From assembly GCA_964035545.1 (NCBI GenBank), contig OZ037765.1, positions 25,228,504 to 25,292,503 on the forward strand: a stretch of 64,000 nt of DNA, in the 5' to 3' direction. Source of the stretch: Bugula neritina (taxonomy: Eukaryota > Bryozoa > Gymnolaemata > Cheilostomatida > Bugulidae). Made by a program: the position numbers and the translations under genes. Of the stretch, positions 12,425 through 64,000 are shown piece by piece; positions within the stretch are counted from its first letter, which is position 1; each line of letters starts with the position of its first letter. Below the pieces are notes generated by a model that saw only the letters and a program-made list of their open reading frames with translations, was not told the origin of the DNA and did not search any database.

Positions 12425-12562
12425 CTTCACCTATGCAAAAGCCCCTTTTTCTAAAAAGGCTGATAGCTTGTCTCATGATGAGGGGTCACTAATGGCCCTT
12501 CCAAGATTCTAATCTATGACCCATCTCTCACCACGCCAGTCCTCTAATTACTAGCTCAGGCT
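12425..12562 (-). repeat. SINE-like fragment
   Basis: The minus strand reads GGTCATAGATTAGAATCTTG followed by GGAAGGGCCATTAGTGACC, matching the pattern of the fragments at 5265-5445 and 40245-40440. The tRNA-like head is degenerate. Confidence 0.45.
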
Positions 12563-13775
12563 GTATTTTAGTGTATATCAAACTAATATTGGAGCTTTTA
12601 GACATGTGCAGATAATTCTTAAATACACACTAGCTTTCGTGCACCTCAAAGATATTGTCTGAAGACTTAGTAGATCCATAACTTATTTACTTAGCAACAG
12701 CCAGTATCATTTAGAGAAACTACCCTGACAACAACAAATGTAAGTGCTTGCCAGTTTGCTTTGAGAACTTGAGTTCAATAGCTCAAGTATATATTAGTAA
12801 ATAAAAGAGTATTATTACAATGGTGAAGGATACTGTTTATTATAATAGTGCTAATAAAGGTGGAGATTTAAATTTCAAGTTTATATTTATAGATAGAAGA
12901 TAAAAGAGGTGCTCATAAGGAGCTTAAATTACTCAAGATTATAATATACTCAATGGGCTAAATCTCATATGTTACTAACAGCTTGCTTTGCAGTAGCTAC
13001 AGGTAAGTGGTGATAGATGCTTTACAATAACAACGACAGGAAGACTATATGGCATGGTATGAGACAGAATCAAAATACTTATGTATAGAAGAAACTACCA
13101 TCATATGGTTTTAGACAGATATTCAGGTACACATAATTTCCAACACAATAGAATTTTAACCCAATATTGAGATGAATCTAACTTTCTTAATAAAATGTCT
13201 GGTACTGAAATAATACAAAGCATTTTCAACATGTAAGAGGAGGCAACTCAAATTTGCTATAACTGGATAATTTAGCACATGTCAGCAGCCCAGACTTGGA
13301 GATATGCAGCTACGAATTAATTTCCTTTGACTTTCGTATCTTATATTATTAGAACTCCTTTATATAGCATATATCATTTCCTTCAATTCTTTAATCAATT
13401 ATAGCTATACTATAATATATTGATCAGTTATTTCTACAGCTGTGTAAAGAAACTTTTAGAGTTTATATAATTATTGTTTCGAGTGAATAATGTCAAGCCT
13501 TATCAACTATCCAATGTTGCTTATGGCAGCAGATATTTGGTGTCAGCGGTGATTATTGTTGTTTACAAAATTAAAAAGAAAATTGCTGCTAAATGTGTTA
13601 GTACTTGCTCAGTTAGCGTTGTTTAAGTTGATTCAAGGAGATAAGTCACACTGAGGTTGCCAACTTAGCTCACTTTATCTGATTATAACTGAGTGTGTAG
13701 AGAGCTATTAGCCCTCCTGCATAGGCTGAGTGTTATTTATTATTGTACAGTCAAAGTGCAACTAGTGAATAAAGC

Positions 13776-15234
13776 ATGGCTAAAGAAGGTAAACAGGAAT
13801 TATTATTAATTATTTATATTTTATTGTAAAGAATGTTTTTTAAAAGGTAAAATAGTCATTATTGAAAGATGAATTTATATTGCCAAAGTTCCCTCTACTT
13901 GTATGCTGTTTAAAATATTTCTATAAACGTTGGACTAAGCCTTTCACATTTTAAATTTTTTTACAAAGCTATCTAGTTCCTTTTATATCTTTACCATTCA
14001 AATATATGTAGTGACCTAGAGCTGATTAACATGGTACGTTGATTTTGCAGCAAGGCTTCACGACAGCATGATCAAGAGCAGATTCCGTAACTTCTGCATG
14101 CTGGTTGATGTGGGAGGAGTTGATATAAACTCCCACAATGAGAGAGGACAAACTCCTCTGATTGCAGCCTGTTATTTAGAAAGCAAGCCTCTTGCACACG
14201 CAATGGTGAGAAAGCTGCTTCAACATGGAGCAAAAATATCAGAGACTGATGTTTGGGGAAAGACAGCAATACACCATTCAGTGCTTCAAGATCGTTTAGC
14301 AATATTCAAACTGTTGATGGAATTTGATAAACAGAGTGTGAGCTACCAAGACGCGGAGGGCAACACACCACTACATCTGGCTGTGCAACGACACAATGTG
14401 GTTTTTACACAGACTATAGTTCAACATATTTTAATGTATCAGATTAATTGTAGTTTTGCTAACACTGCTGGGCTGACACCTTTGGCATTAGCTTGTAAAC
14501 TTGGCAGAGTAGATTTTGCTAGATATCTTTGTCATACTGCTCATCATTCTCCAATGGCAATTGACCCGGTGACAGGGCGAACAGCTAGATTGTGGTTAGA
14601 AACAATTCTTTTTATTCCACCCGATGTTGACCCTTTCAACTGTCTCGAAGAAGATCTTAGTCAAATTTACCCAAAACCCATCGATTACATTACTAATGAT
14701 TGCAAGCAAAACATCATTTTGTATCCTTGGTTGGAAGTTGTAGGTGCGAAAAAATTTGAGGTGAAGAAGAAACCTCCATCTGCTGCTTTTTCTAAACAGG
14801 GAAAGACAAATTTCTCTTCACGGGCTCAATCAGCACACAGAAATACATCAAAACCTTCACCAATATTTGATAACTATTCCTTTAGCAGTCATCTTGCATC
14901 CCAGGTAGATGATAAAACAACTGTTTCTACATGTTTAGACTTGGTTCCATACTTCTTGAAATTGAAATCTAATTCTATTGGAACATTGCCCGCTGCAATG
15001 CCTCTCCCAGATGACGACAAAGCTACTTCCGAGCAGGAAGATACAGAAAATGATGACCTCCACGAAACATTCCCTCAGTCGAGAATGCGTGACGCTGCGT
15101 CAAAAGGAAGAAAGTCTTGTCAGAAAAGCAAATCAACTAAACAGAAAGTTGCAGTAGTTCAAGACCTTATTTCAACCTCTAGTTCATGGGCTAAAATTTC
15201 TCATAAGAAGAGAAGATCTGTTGTAAATTTATAA
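13776..15234 (+). CDS. Ankyrin-repeat protein, 398 aa, two exons
   Basis: A short first coding exon 13776-13788 (Met-Ala-Lys-Glu plus one base, then gtaaac) joins in phase to 14051-15234 after tttgcag, giving MAKEARLHDSMIKSRF. Residues ~25-180 form about four ankyrin repeats, recognisable by RGQTPLIAAC, WGKTAIHHSV, EGNTPLHLAVQR and AGLTPLALACKLGRVDFARYL. From ~200 on the chain is polar, Lys/Ser-rich and likely disordered, ending in a basic HKKRRSVVNL. Ankyrin repeats mediate protein binding; the partner cannot be inferred. Overall plan (N-terminal ankyrins with a short irregular second repeat, long disordered tail, basic C-end) loosely resembles the ANKRD34 family, but that is a weak inference. 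An AATAAA near 15665 is a likely poly(A) signal. Confidence 0.88.
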
Positions 15235-16877
15235 GCCACTGAACTGTGTGAGTTTTGGTAGTCGCTATATTTTAAAGAACAAAAACTGAAAGAAGTAACA
15301 TTGTAAAAATATATATTTCGATATCATTGATTAGCGGTGTTATCATGCATGTACTATGATTATAGCTTTGCTTCTATTTTTAAATATCAAGAATGGTACA
15401 CTGTGACTGGCATCGAAATTGTTATTGTTTTTCTAATCTTTAAACTAATAGTTCATTTATATCAAGCAGATACTGCATTAAGATTTAGCTATATTAAAAT
15501 GTGTTAATTCTAAGTGTTTTATAAGCAAATATATATACATAGAACTCTTTATACCTTTGTTTCCAAACAAAATATAATATTAATAAGAGTTGTTTACATG
15601 ATTTTTATTTGCAGCATCTCTACAATTTAATGATTAATCTATTGAAAATGTACACTTGTTATAAATAAAATATGGTATTTTTTAAGGATGTCATCCTGAT
15701 GCATAAAATATATTTTTAGTTGTAGTAATAACCCCATTGTTGCAATCCAACACTGAATGTTTATTTCATTCTAAAAAGTTGCAAATTAAGATAACGAAAA
15801 CTTGGTATTATATAAAAATTATTTACTATTTGGCTCATAAAAAGATAGAGAGATGTTAAAGACTCAAAACAATACAACATTCATTTACTCACCAACATGC
15901 AATATACAATATAAACAAGTATGAACCCTCATCAATATTCATACTTATTTGGGTAGGAAAGTTTTATAAACAATAATAATTATTAGTAATTATATCTTTA
16001 TTATAAAGCATATTAGAGTATTAGGCCAATTTGCTTGCATGGCTCTAAGCATAAACAGCTTATAAAAAAACTGCTGGGCTTCTTTTGAATTAAAACATTT
16101 TTGTCCTCAAACTTACAATCTTACAGTTTTAGTTTATTAATATTTTTTCTTTTTTTGGCTATTCTGTAACAGTAAAACCTTCCCAATAATAATAATATAC
16201 ATTACAAAAGCTGTGTTATATTGATGTTGCATTCTCACTACAATAGTATAAATTATAGTCCCACTTTTATATATTATTTCCTAATCCATAATATAGGTCT
16301 AGGCTTAATATTCCTTGAGTATAAAAACCAGACTGTGGCTGACACAATTATAAACTTAAACTGTATCCAGAGCTACTTTACCAACTTTACCAACATAATT
16401 CACATGCCATGTTATGGTAGGCAGCACATCAGCTATAATTAAGTAGATAACCCCCACAGAGAAGTTATTGTCTATTTTAAGTACCAGACACAGATAATTG
16501 TCATAGGTACAATAGATGAATAATAGCTTACAAGAAACCCTTATTGAATTTTGCCTGCTGAGTTTGCTTCTCAATATGATGTTATTTGTTATTTGCTCAC
16601 CTCTGCCCTGCAGCCATGTTTTTAAGCAAGTGAAAGATTGTGAGAGTAATTTTGCTATGTTTTATTTTTCTTTTGTCTCATGGGTATAGAATAACTAACA
16701 ATAGGAAAAATATGGCCAATCACATCATTATTAAAAAGGAAATAGCCTACAGGTGATATAATTAAGACTAACGCCTTTGTAGAGTTGTTATCTATACACA
16801 AGGTGTAGTGTACACACTTTTTATTCATTGCTGACTTTGTTGTTTTGGATACAACATAGCTGTTAACTGACACTAGT
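15235..16877. other. 3' UTR of ankyrin gene and intergenic DNA
   Basis: Contains AATAAA near 15665. The rest is AT-rich with short frames only. No RNA gene or coding exon was recognised. Confidence 0.6.
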
Positions 16878-19447
16878 ATGAAGGGTACAACACTGGACTA
16901 TAACATTCAACAACCTAGAACACCCAATGTTTATTATCAAATTTGGGACACCTACAGAACACACGAAATGCCAGAAATACCTTCTTATGCTTTTCTACAG
17001 GCAAGAAAACAGGTGAAAAATGGATATTATCCAATGGATTGGAACTTTCACCAAGCTAAGAAACTTATCACTGACATACAAAGGAAGGATAACTTTAGAA
17101 AAGCAAAGGCAGTCAGAGACAGGGCCGAGAGTGCTGTTGTGAGACAATACAGTCGAGACAGGTTTGAGCACGCTCTGAAATCTCGTAATACAGATTTGGA
17201 CTATTCTTTTCAAAAGGGAAATAGATTATTAGCAGTAAGAGAAAGACCTAAAACCACAGGACCGACTAGGCACGGCAGCCCTATATACAATAAGCGTACC
17301 GGACTTCTTAGCAGCTTGAGAGTTCGCACAGCTATCCAACAAGAGGTGCAGAAAGAAACAACTCCTAAAGGTGCAAAGAAAATGATAGAAGAAACTATTG
17401 AGAGCTACAACCAACAGTACCAACTCGTACCTAATCATTCAGATAGGCATCTCACTATAGATAATGCTAAATTCATTAGTTTAGAAGAAGCAAAATTTGA
17501 AAAACTAGCCACAAGCTCAAACGAAACTGACAAACTGAATAATGTTAAGAGTGTTGCTGCTGTTGCTGCAGAATATAGAATATTGAAATCATCTCTTCCA
17601 GTCAAGCCTAAAGAAGCAAATTCTCTTCCGATTTTGACAGTCAATGTGGAAGATCTTAGTGGTGCAGAGGTTGAAAAACAAACTGACAGGAAACAACAGA
17701 GCTCAAGTCTGCTGCAGGTTTGGGGCTCTAGCAGCAGACCAGTTTCAGCTCATTCGTCTGCTCCATCTGAAAGGTTAGTCGTCTTCGTGCGAATATTTTT
17801 TGAAACCTTTACTTTGCATAACACTCATGTGGGTTTATAGCCATCTCTGTGAGAACCTCTGATGTAAAGGTTTTTAGTGGGCTGAGGGTTTTTTCCCTGT
17901 TGTGGCAAAGGAGTAATTATGACTGAATGCCCTTCCTAACATCACCAATAGCTTTTACTAGAGGTGGCTCTGCTGACCTTTGCCAGTGAACTTTATATAA
18001 AACTTTATTTAACAACACATCCACTCAAATGGAAAGCATCAACTTGTTAATAGAATTATATAAATATGGTTATGAAACTTGAAATATTACTGAAGTTTCA
18101 ACTTTTTTAATCCATTGCATAATTAGGCATACATCCTAATATATTTGTATTAAATGAAAGGTTTTCTGTGTGCAAAATGGATAACAACCTATACACTCCG
18201 GTTATTTCATCTAGTAAATATTTTTTTGTATGAGTCTCAAATTCGGAATATAGGCGTATTTTTTCCTAGTTCTTTGATTTCTTTAGTATTGTATAACATT
18301 ATCAAATATCAATAGATGATTGTAGGTGTTTCATAGCACTGCAGTCAAGAGGTCTGACCCTGATAACACAGATTATAAGTATTCATCAAATATAGGGTTA
18401 CATATGTAATGCTAAACCTTATCAGATTAGCAGTAGTATTTTTGTTGTTAGGGAAAATTGTTTACGCTATAGACTTTAATTTAGACTTACATTGTATATA
18501 TTTAATCATCAGTCATCGACAAAGAATATGAGAAACAATTTAATTTGCTACCCTATTATAGTGTGTGGGCAATATAGTAGGCATTTAACCAAATGAATGG
18601 AACAGAATAATTGAGGGATTGCTGTAACATAACGCTGTATATTCGTTATTCAGTGTATATAGTCATAACATAGGCTGGCAACTTGAAACTTTTAGGAGAG
18701 ATTCAAAAAGTATGAATAGCAAAACAGCTAGGTAAAGGTGCACTGATGAAAGCTACAGGTTTATAACTTCTACATCAAGTAATTATACATTATAAGTATA
18801 CAAAAAGAAGTTAAATGAAAAACACAGTTTTTCAATTCAATCCATAGAAAAAAGTTAGCAAAAATTGACCCAAATACAACTCATGTAATAGAAAATATTT
18901 TACTGCTACTTGTCTTAATAGCCATAAGCTGCAAGTCAACAACAAATGAAACTGTCATATACAACCAAAAATTGAAAAAGCAGTGATCCGCATGGTAAAT
19001 TACAGTAATATAAGTACTCAACCTTTATATTGTTGGCATATTTTACTTGTATGTATGAAAAAGCGCAGCTTCAACACTATTTTTAGTTAGCTAATAAACA
19101 AATGCATGTTTAGGAGACATTTACATATTTGCAGATCTAATATAGTGCCTCGAGTGAAGACGTGGGTGGATGATGTGAGTGTGTCGAGTGACGGACGAGC
19201 TAGCATTGCTGGGTCAGCTACAGCAGCTGAGGAGCCAGAAGAACTTCAAACTGCTGAACAGCAGCCTGTCCTGCCAGAACCCAAGCCTGTAGAACTAGAG
19301 GCTAAAAAGGATGAAGAAAGGGAGGAGTGTCAGCCACCCGACCTCATCTGTCCTAGCTCAGAAGAGAGGTCTCGGTCTTATGCAGTCTTGCAATGGTTGC
19401 TGAAATGTGACTTTCACAAAGCAATAAGAACTACCCCGCTTATATAA
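16878..19447 (+). CDS. Unrecognised 402-aa protein, two exons
   Basis: Exon 16878-17773 ends in GAAAG before gttagt, and exon 19135-19447 begins after tttgcag; together they give an uninterrupted 402-codon frame and a TAA stop. I cannot name the family. The N-terminal third is Tyr/Trp-containing and looks folded or helical (YYQIWDTYRTHEMPEIPSYA, then KKLITDIQRKDNFRKAKAVR). The middle is basic and Ser-rich with RPKTTGPTRHGSP and SSRPVSAHSSAPSE, a style common in microtubule and ciliary proteins, though this is only an impression. The C-terminal exon has an acidic Pro/Glu-rich linker (EPKPVELEAKKDEEREE) and ends YAVLQWLLKCDFHKAIRTTP. No signal peptide or membrane span. AATAAA motifs near 19595 and 19668 follow. 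It converges with the LAR gene. Confidence 0.82.
17842..17990 (-). repeat. SINE-like core fragment in intron
   Basis: The minus strand reads GGTGATGTTAGGAAGGGCAT, which resembles a conserved core block of tRNA-derived SINEs seen in molluscs and other lophotrochozoans. It sits at the start of the intron of the 402-aa gene. Family assignment is from memory and needs a library search. Confidence 0.5.
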
Positions 19448-20720
19448 AGTAGCGTAAATAACTACAAATATTGCATTCTATAGTAGAAATGAAGCATTTA
19501 TATATAATAGCTTTTGACCTTGAAACTTTTAAGATCACTCGGCATCAAAACGCTGCTGGGCAGCGCAGAAGTCTTATAAACAAAGATTAAGCATAATAAA
19601 TTATGTAGTCTTAGTTTTTAGTACTCTATAATTTTATTGTGTGCTGAAAATAATTATTATGCTTATAATAAAACAAAGTTACAGAGTATCATACTATAGC
19701 ACTTGTTGCTAATGGTAACTTGGCATCATCAACTTGTTACAAGTTGAACTCTATTCTACTGGCATATGGTGGAGTACTTTTTAAAATAGCTCATTATTAA
19801 TCTACAAGAATTTTTAATTGCGTATTAGGATAGTGGTTACTAAGTCTTGGCTAATTACAACTTTTGAGCTGCTAGACACAGAATTGGTAAATATTAGCCA
19901 CTAAAGACATGATACAAACCTGTAGTATCTGTACACTATAGCAAATAAGCAATTTGATCATATAGTTCACAGAAACTTTATTTGAATAACTCCATAAATA
20001 TAATATATAGAAATATGAATACACAATACCACTTAGTGTAGATGAAATGAATGTTTTGGATATCCAGTCTAAGAACTATACAACACAATTATGTGTAAAA
20101 CATTATTCCTGACAATAAAAAGTGATGCAAATGCAAAATACAGCTCAGTGTTTATGCTAAGCATGATAAAAATATTATTAAACAAAAAATAGTGTCGTTT
20201 ATAACTAATATATCTATAACCTGTACACGCTGATAGTATTTCAACCAATGAGAATTGCTGCGGTTTAAACACTGAAAACCAAGTCACAAAATTGGCACGA
20301 TACATTGAGTTACAAAATTGATTGGCAATTAATGACCAATTCCTAAATTAAGGACAAATTTTTGAATTGATCCATTATGATGTAAAAAGAAAAATATAGA
20401 TTGTTTTGTGTAAAACAACATTATAAACTTATAAAACATTGGTATTGTAAATGTTAATATTCTTAACTCACAACAGCAATTAATAAACTACTTATTTGCA
20501 AAATAAATAATATTAAAAAAAATTTTCGATGGTCAAAAATGCTCAAGAAACATAAAGCTAATTTGTTTAGGTAAGGAAAGATCAGAAAAAATACTTCATG
20601 GTGCAAAATGCCATTTTTTAAAGAATTACAATGGAATTGTTAAAACCAGCTTCATAACTTGTATAGCCCCATAGTAAACATGTAAATACACTTTCATAAA
20701 CATAATCTTTGTAGGTGGCG
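19448..20720. other. Convergent 3' ends of the 402-aa gene and LAR
   Basis: Holds + strand AATAAA motifs near 19595 and 19668 and a minus-strand AATAAA (TTTATT on +) near 19978. LAR 3' untranslated sequence should run leftward from 20720. No coding exon was seen between the two stops. Confidence 0.65.
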
Positions 20721-61807
<41,087 letters not shown>

Positions 61808-64000
61808 CTTTTAATTTTCTTTCTATTTCTTCTTTTAAAATGATACTCTTACCTATAAATTGACGAGTTGCACATCACATAAAATCATACAATATAACCC
61901 TGAAATGATAAATGGCTATATTAGTATCTAACTAAGGTGGGAGATATCCAGTCTCTCTTCCTCAGGGCAGGGCGCTGTCTTCTATACTCCTTCCTCTCCA
62001 GAAATAACCGGTGGCGCTGTCGTTATGAATCAACTGCATCTGGTAATTGCTGAGTTAGTAATAAGACTCTTTTAATAATGTATGACATTGCTCTTGAAGG
62101 GATCAATAGAACAATTTCTTATAGGCCATAACACAACGCCTGATGGTTGGATCATTTTGTTTTCTCTTTGTAGCAAAAGATGAAGCAAAATCAATAAAGT
62201 AAAAGACAATGCTGGTGTATAAGATCAGGTTTCTTAAGAGTTAATAGGAGGTGAACTGACAGCAAGCATATTGCTTACAAGTTCCTGTTTACCATTATTC
62301 ATCTACAGCTTTGATGTATTTATGATATCTAAAGATAAAGATTTCTCTACTTAAGAAAATAATTAATATTAATGACTTGAATGTATTTATTTTTAAATTA
62401 AAACAAATAGTTAAAGTTTTGTCTTTGTTTTTAATTAAATTATTGTTAAAACTCAACTGAATAAGTTTTTTAAACGTGCAGTTTTTAATTTATTTTTTTT
62501 AGTTTTACTTTATTATGCTTGTCATAAGCTAGCAAAACAGCTCCTACAATTCCTAAAAGTGTTGACTAAAACCATATGCTGTAGCAAAACATGCTGTGAT
62601 TCTTTGTGTCACTAATGGATTTAGTGTAGAGTAAGAAAAAATAACAAGATTTGATTTCATTTTTTAGCAAACTACTTATTCTTTTTGTTCATTTCAGTTC
62701 TATTTGGTGACCCATTGCCAAAAGTAAATGAATAGTTTACAGAGCAAGTTTGGTTCATTGTTTTTAGCCATTTAGGATGTTTATACAAAAGAAGAAAACG
62801 TCAGCTATTATGGCTTTGCATTGAGTACATGCTTTATATTGAACCAATTACTCACTATTGTTTAATTTGGTAACTTGTTTTCTTATAAAACGTAGAAATC
62901 AATCAAGAAAGCCCATGCATGAAAATTCAAACTTGGATCAATAGGTGTCAGGGTACAGGTAATATAGTGCCAAGCCTCATGGTGATTGGATATAACATTG
63001 TTACATAGTTACATCATCAAATATGGTCACAACAACTTGATACACACCTACATGGGAATATACATTGTGTGCCTTTTTGTGTATCTTACATTACGCAATC
63101 AAATGAATCAACTCACAGCATTATAAAGTGTACACAGTTGAGATAAGAAAGAATGGTTACAATAATAATATATTGAATTATTTGTCAACTAATATGGGAA
63201 ATTACATTTTTCGGAATTCTAACTAGTAGGTCAATACAATATTATCGAGTTCTTAGAAAAATATTGTGTGAACAACTGGTTCTGCTAACATCAACAAACA
63301 GACAGATAATTAATAGATGAAGGCTACAAGTTCTATTAGAAGTAGCAACAAACTTATAGCATATTTTAAATTTTGCTTGTAAAACCATAAATATTCCTTT
63401 AAAATTTGCAATTTTTGTTGCTGGAAAAAAGTTTTTGCTCAAGTGTGGCACTCCAGGCCCTTTACTTGGAGCACATTGACAAGTTGAGGTGACCGAGGCT
63501 CAAGTGGCTACTCTATTACTTTGATCAATAAACGTGCAGTTAACTAGCACCTAGCAGCCACTTGTTCAGTCTTTATGTTCAACACAAATATGTGCCAACA
63601 GTTCTTCTAACTGCCAATACCATACGTGTCTAAGTGCCCAACAGCCAACTAAAGAGCTGAATCATTTCCATGCAATCAAATTATTTTCTGGCTCAATTCA
63701 ATTACGATCATTAGTCAAATATGAAAAGTATAATCTAGTATGGTGGAACTTATTTATATGTCTACAGTTCGATGTTGTGTTGTGAATGGATCTTCCCCTT
63801 TAGCAATATGGAGTTGCGTCATCACTAGAACTACCACTGCCAAAAAGGACGAAGTATAATAAAAGCTATAAGTACTGACGCTTGGCGAAAACATCTCTAA
63901 GAGCCGTTACTGTAACTTCAGTCTTATTTGCAAAATTGAACTATTTTTGTTTTAAAAACTTGAGGCAGCATTGTGATAAAATAGAGACCATGTATGCTAG
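61808..64000. other. LAR 5' upstream region
   Basis: Probable 5' untranslated region and promoter. A locally GC-rich patch at 61960-62030, containing GGCGCTGTC twice, is the best candidate for promoter or 5' leader. No other gene was recognised up to the window edge. Confidence 0.5.

Larger units (their letters stand above)
9412..13775. other. Intergenic region, no gene recognised
   Basis: AT-rich, with one family B MITE (9921-10070), a hexamer satellite (11330-11480) and a SINE-like fragment near 12425-12560. The open frames here are short or are translations of the satellite. Confidence 0.6.

Noticed and set aside
63770-63960. Short CCVVNG-type frame near the right edge resembling a THAP zinc finger start
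   Set aside because: A stop follows after about 25 codons and later frames do not restore the C2CH pattern. Too weak to call.

Overview
This window is eukaryotic, AT-rich invertebrate DNA with GT-AG introns, AT microsatellites, MITE-like elements and tRNA-related SINE fragments. The strongest lineage clue is a LAR-type receptor tyrosine phosphatase with nine fibronectin III (FN3) repeats, as in Drosophila Dlar, where mammalian LAR has eight. With the intron-rich layout and SINE fragments this suggests a lophotrochozoan such as a mollusc, but the species cannot be fixed from sequence alone.

Layout. (1) 1-6.4 kb, + strand: the 3' two thirds of an adenylyl cyclase-associated protein (CAP) gene, eight constitutive exons plus a duplicated 45-nt exon; the first ~117 residues lie off the left edge. 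(2) 8.35-9.41 kb, +: an intronless 338-codon frame of unknown family. (3) 13.8-15.2 kb, +: a two-exon gene with about four ankyrin repeats and a disordered tail, 398 aa. (4) 16.9-19.4 kb, +: a two-exon gene for an unrecognised basic, RPVSA-type low-complexity protein, 402 aa. (5) 20.7-61.8 kb, -: one complete LAR/PTPRD/S/F-type receptor phosphatase gene. I placed 33 coding exons from signal peptide to stop. Their lengths sum to 6108 nt, an exact multiple of three, giving about 2035 aa: signal peptide, 3 Ig, 9 FN3, furin-type site, one membrane segment, active D1 and D2 with inactivating substitutions. (6) 61.8-64 kb: its upstream region.

The most interesting content is inside the LAR gene. 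Between FN3-5 and FN3-6 there is a 1314-nt open exon candidate, with splice sites on both sides, phase 1 at each end and a multiple of three long, encoding a 438-residue mucin-like Thr/Pro/Lys tract not known in LAR proteins. There is also an internal first-exon candidate: a 32-codon signal peptide followed by a strong donor in the correct phase at 51.4 kb. A second in-frame signal-peptide start sits directly on the FN3-2 exon at 44.0 kb, with a GC box upstream. Because the extracellular module junctions are all phase 1, these starts and the mucin exon could combine into nested isoforms lacking Ig1-2 or all Ig domains, with or without a glycosylated spacer. In CAP, the duplicated exon repeats the LKKV half of the WH2 actin-binding motif.

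The genes have no evident joint function beyond being neighbours. CAP acts on actin turnover and LAR-type phosphatases act in axon guidance, synapse formation and cell-matrix adhesion. The 402-aa gene and LAR converge tail to tail near 19.4-20.7 kb.
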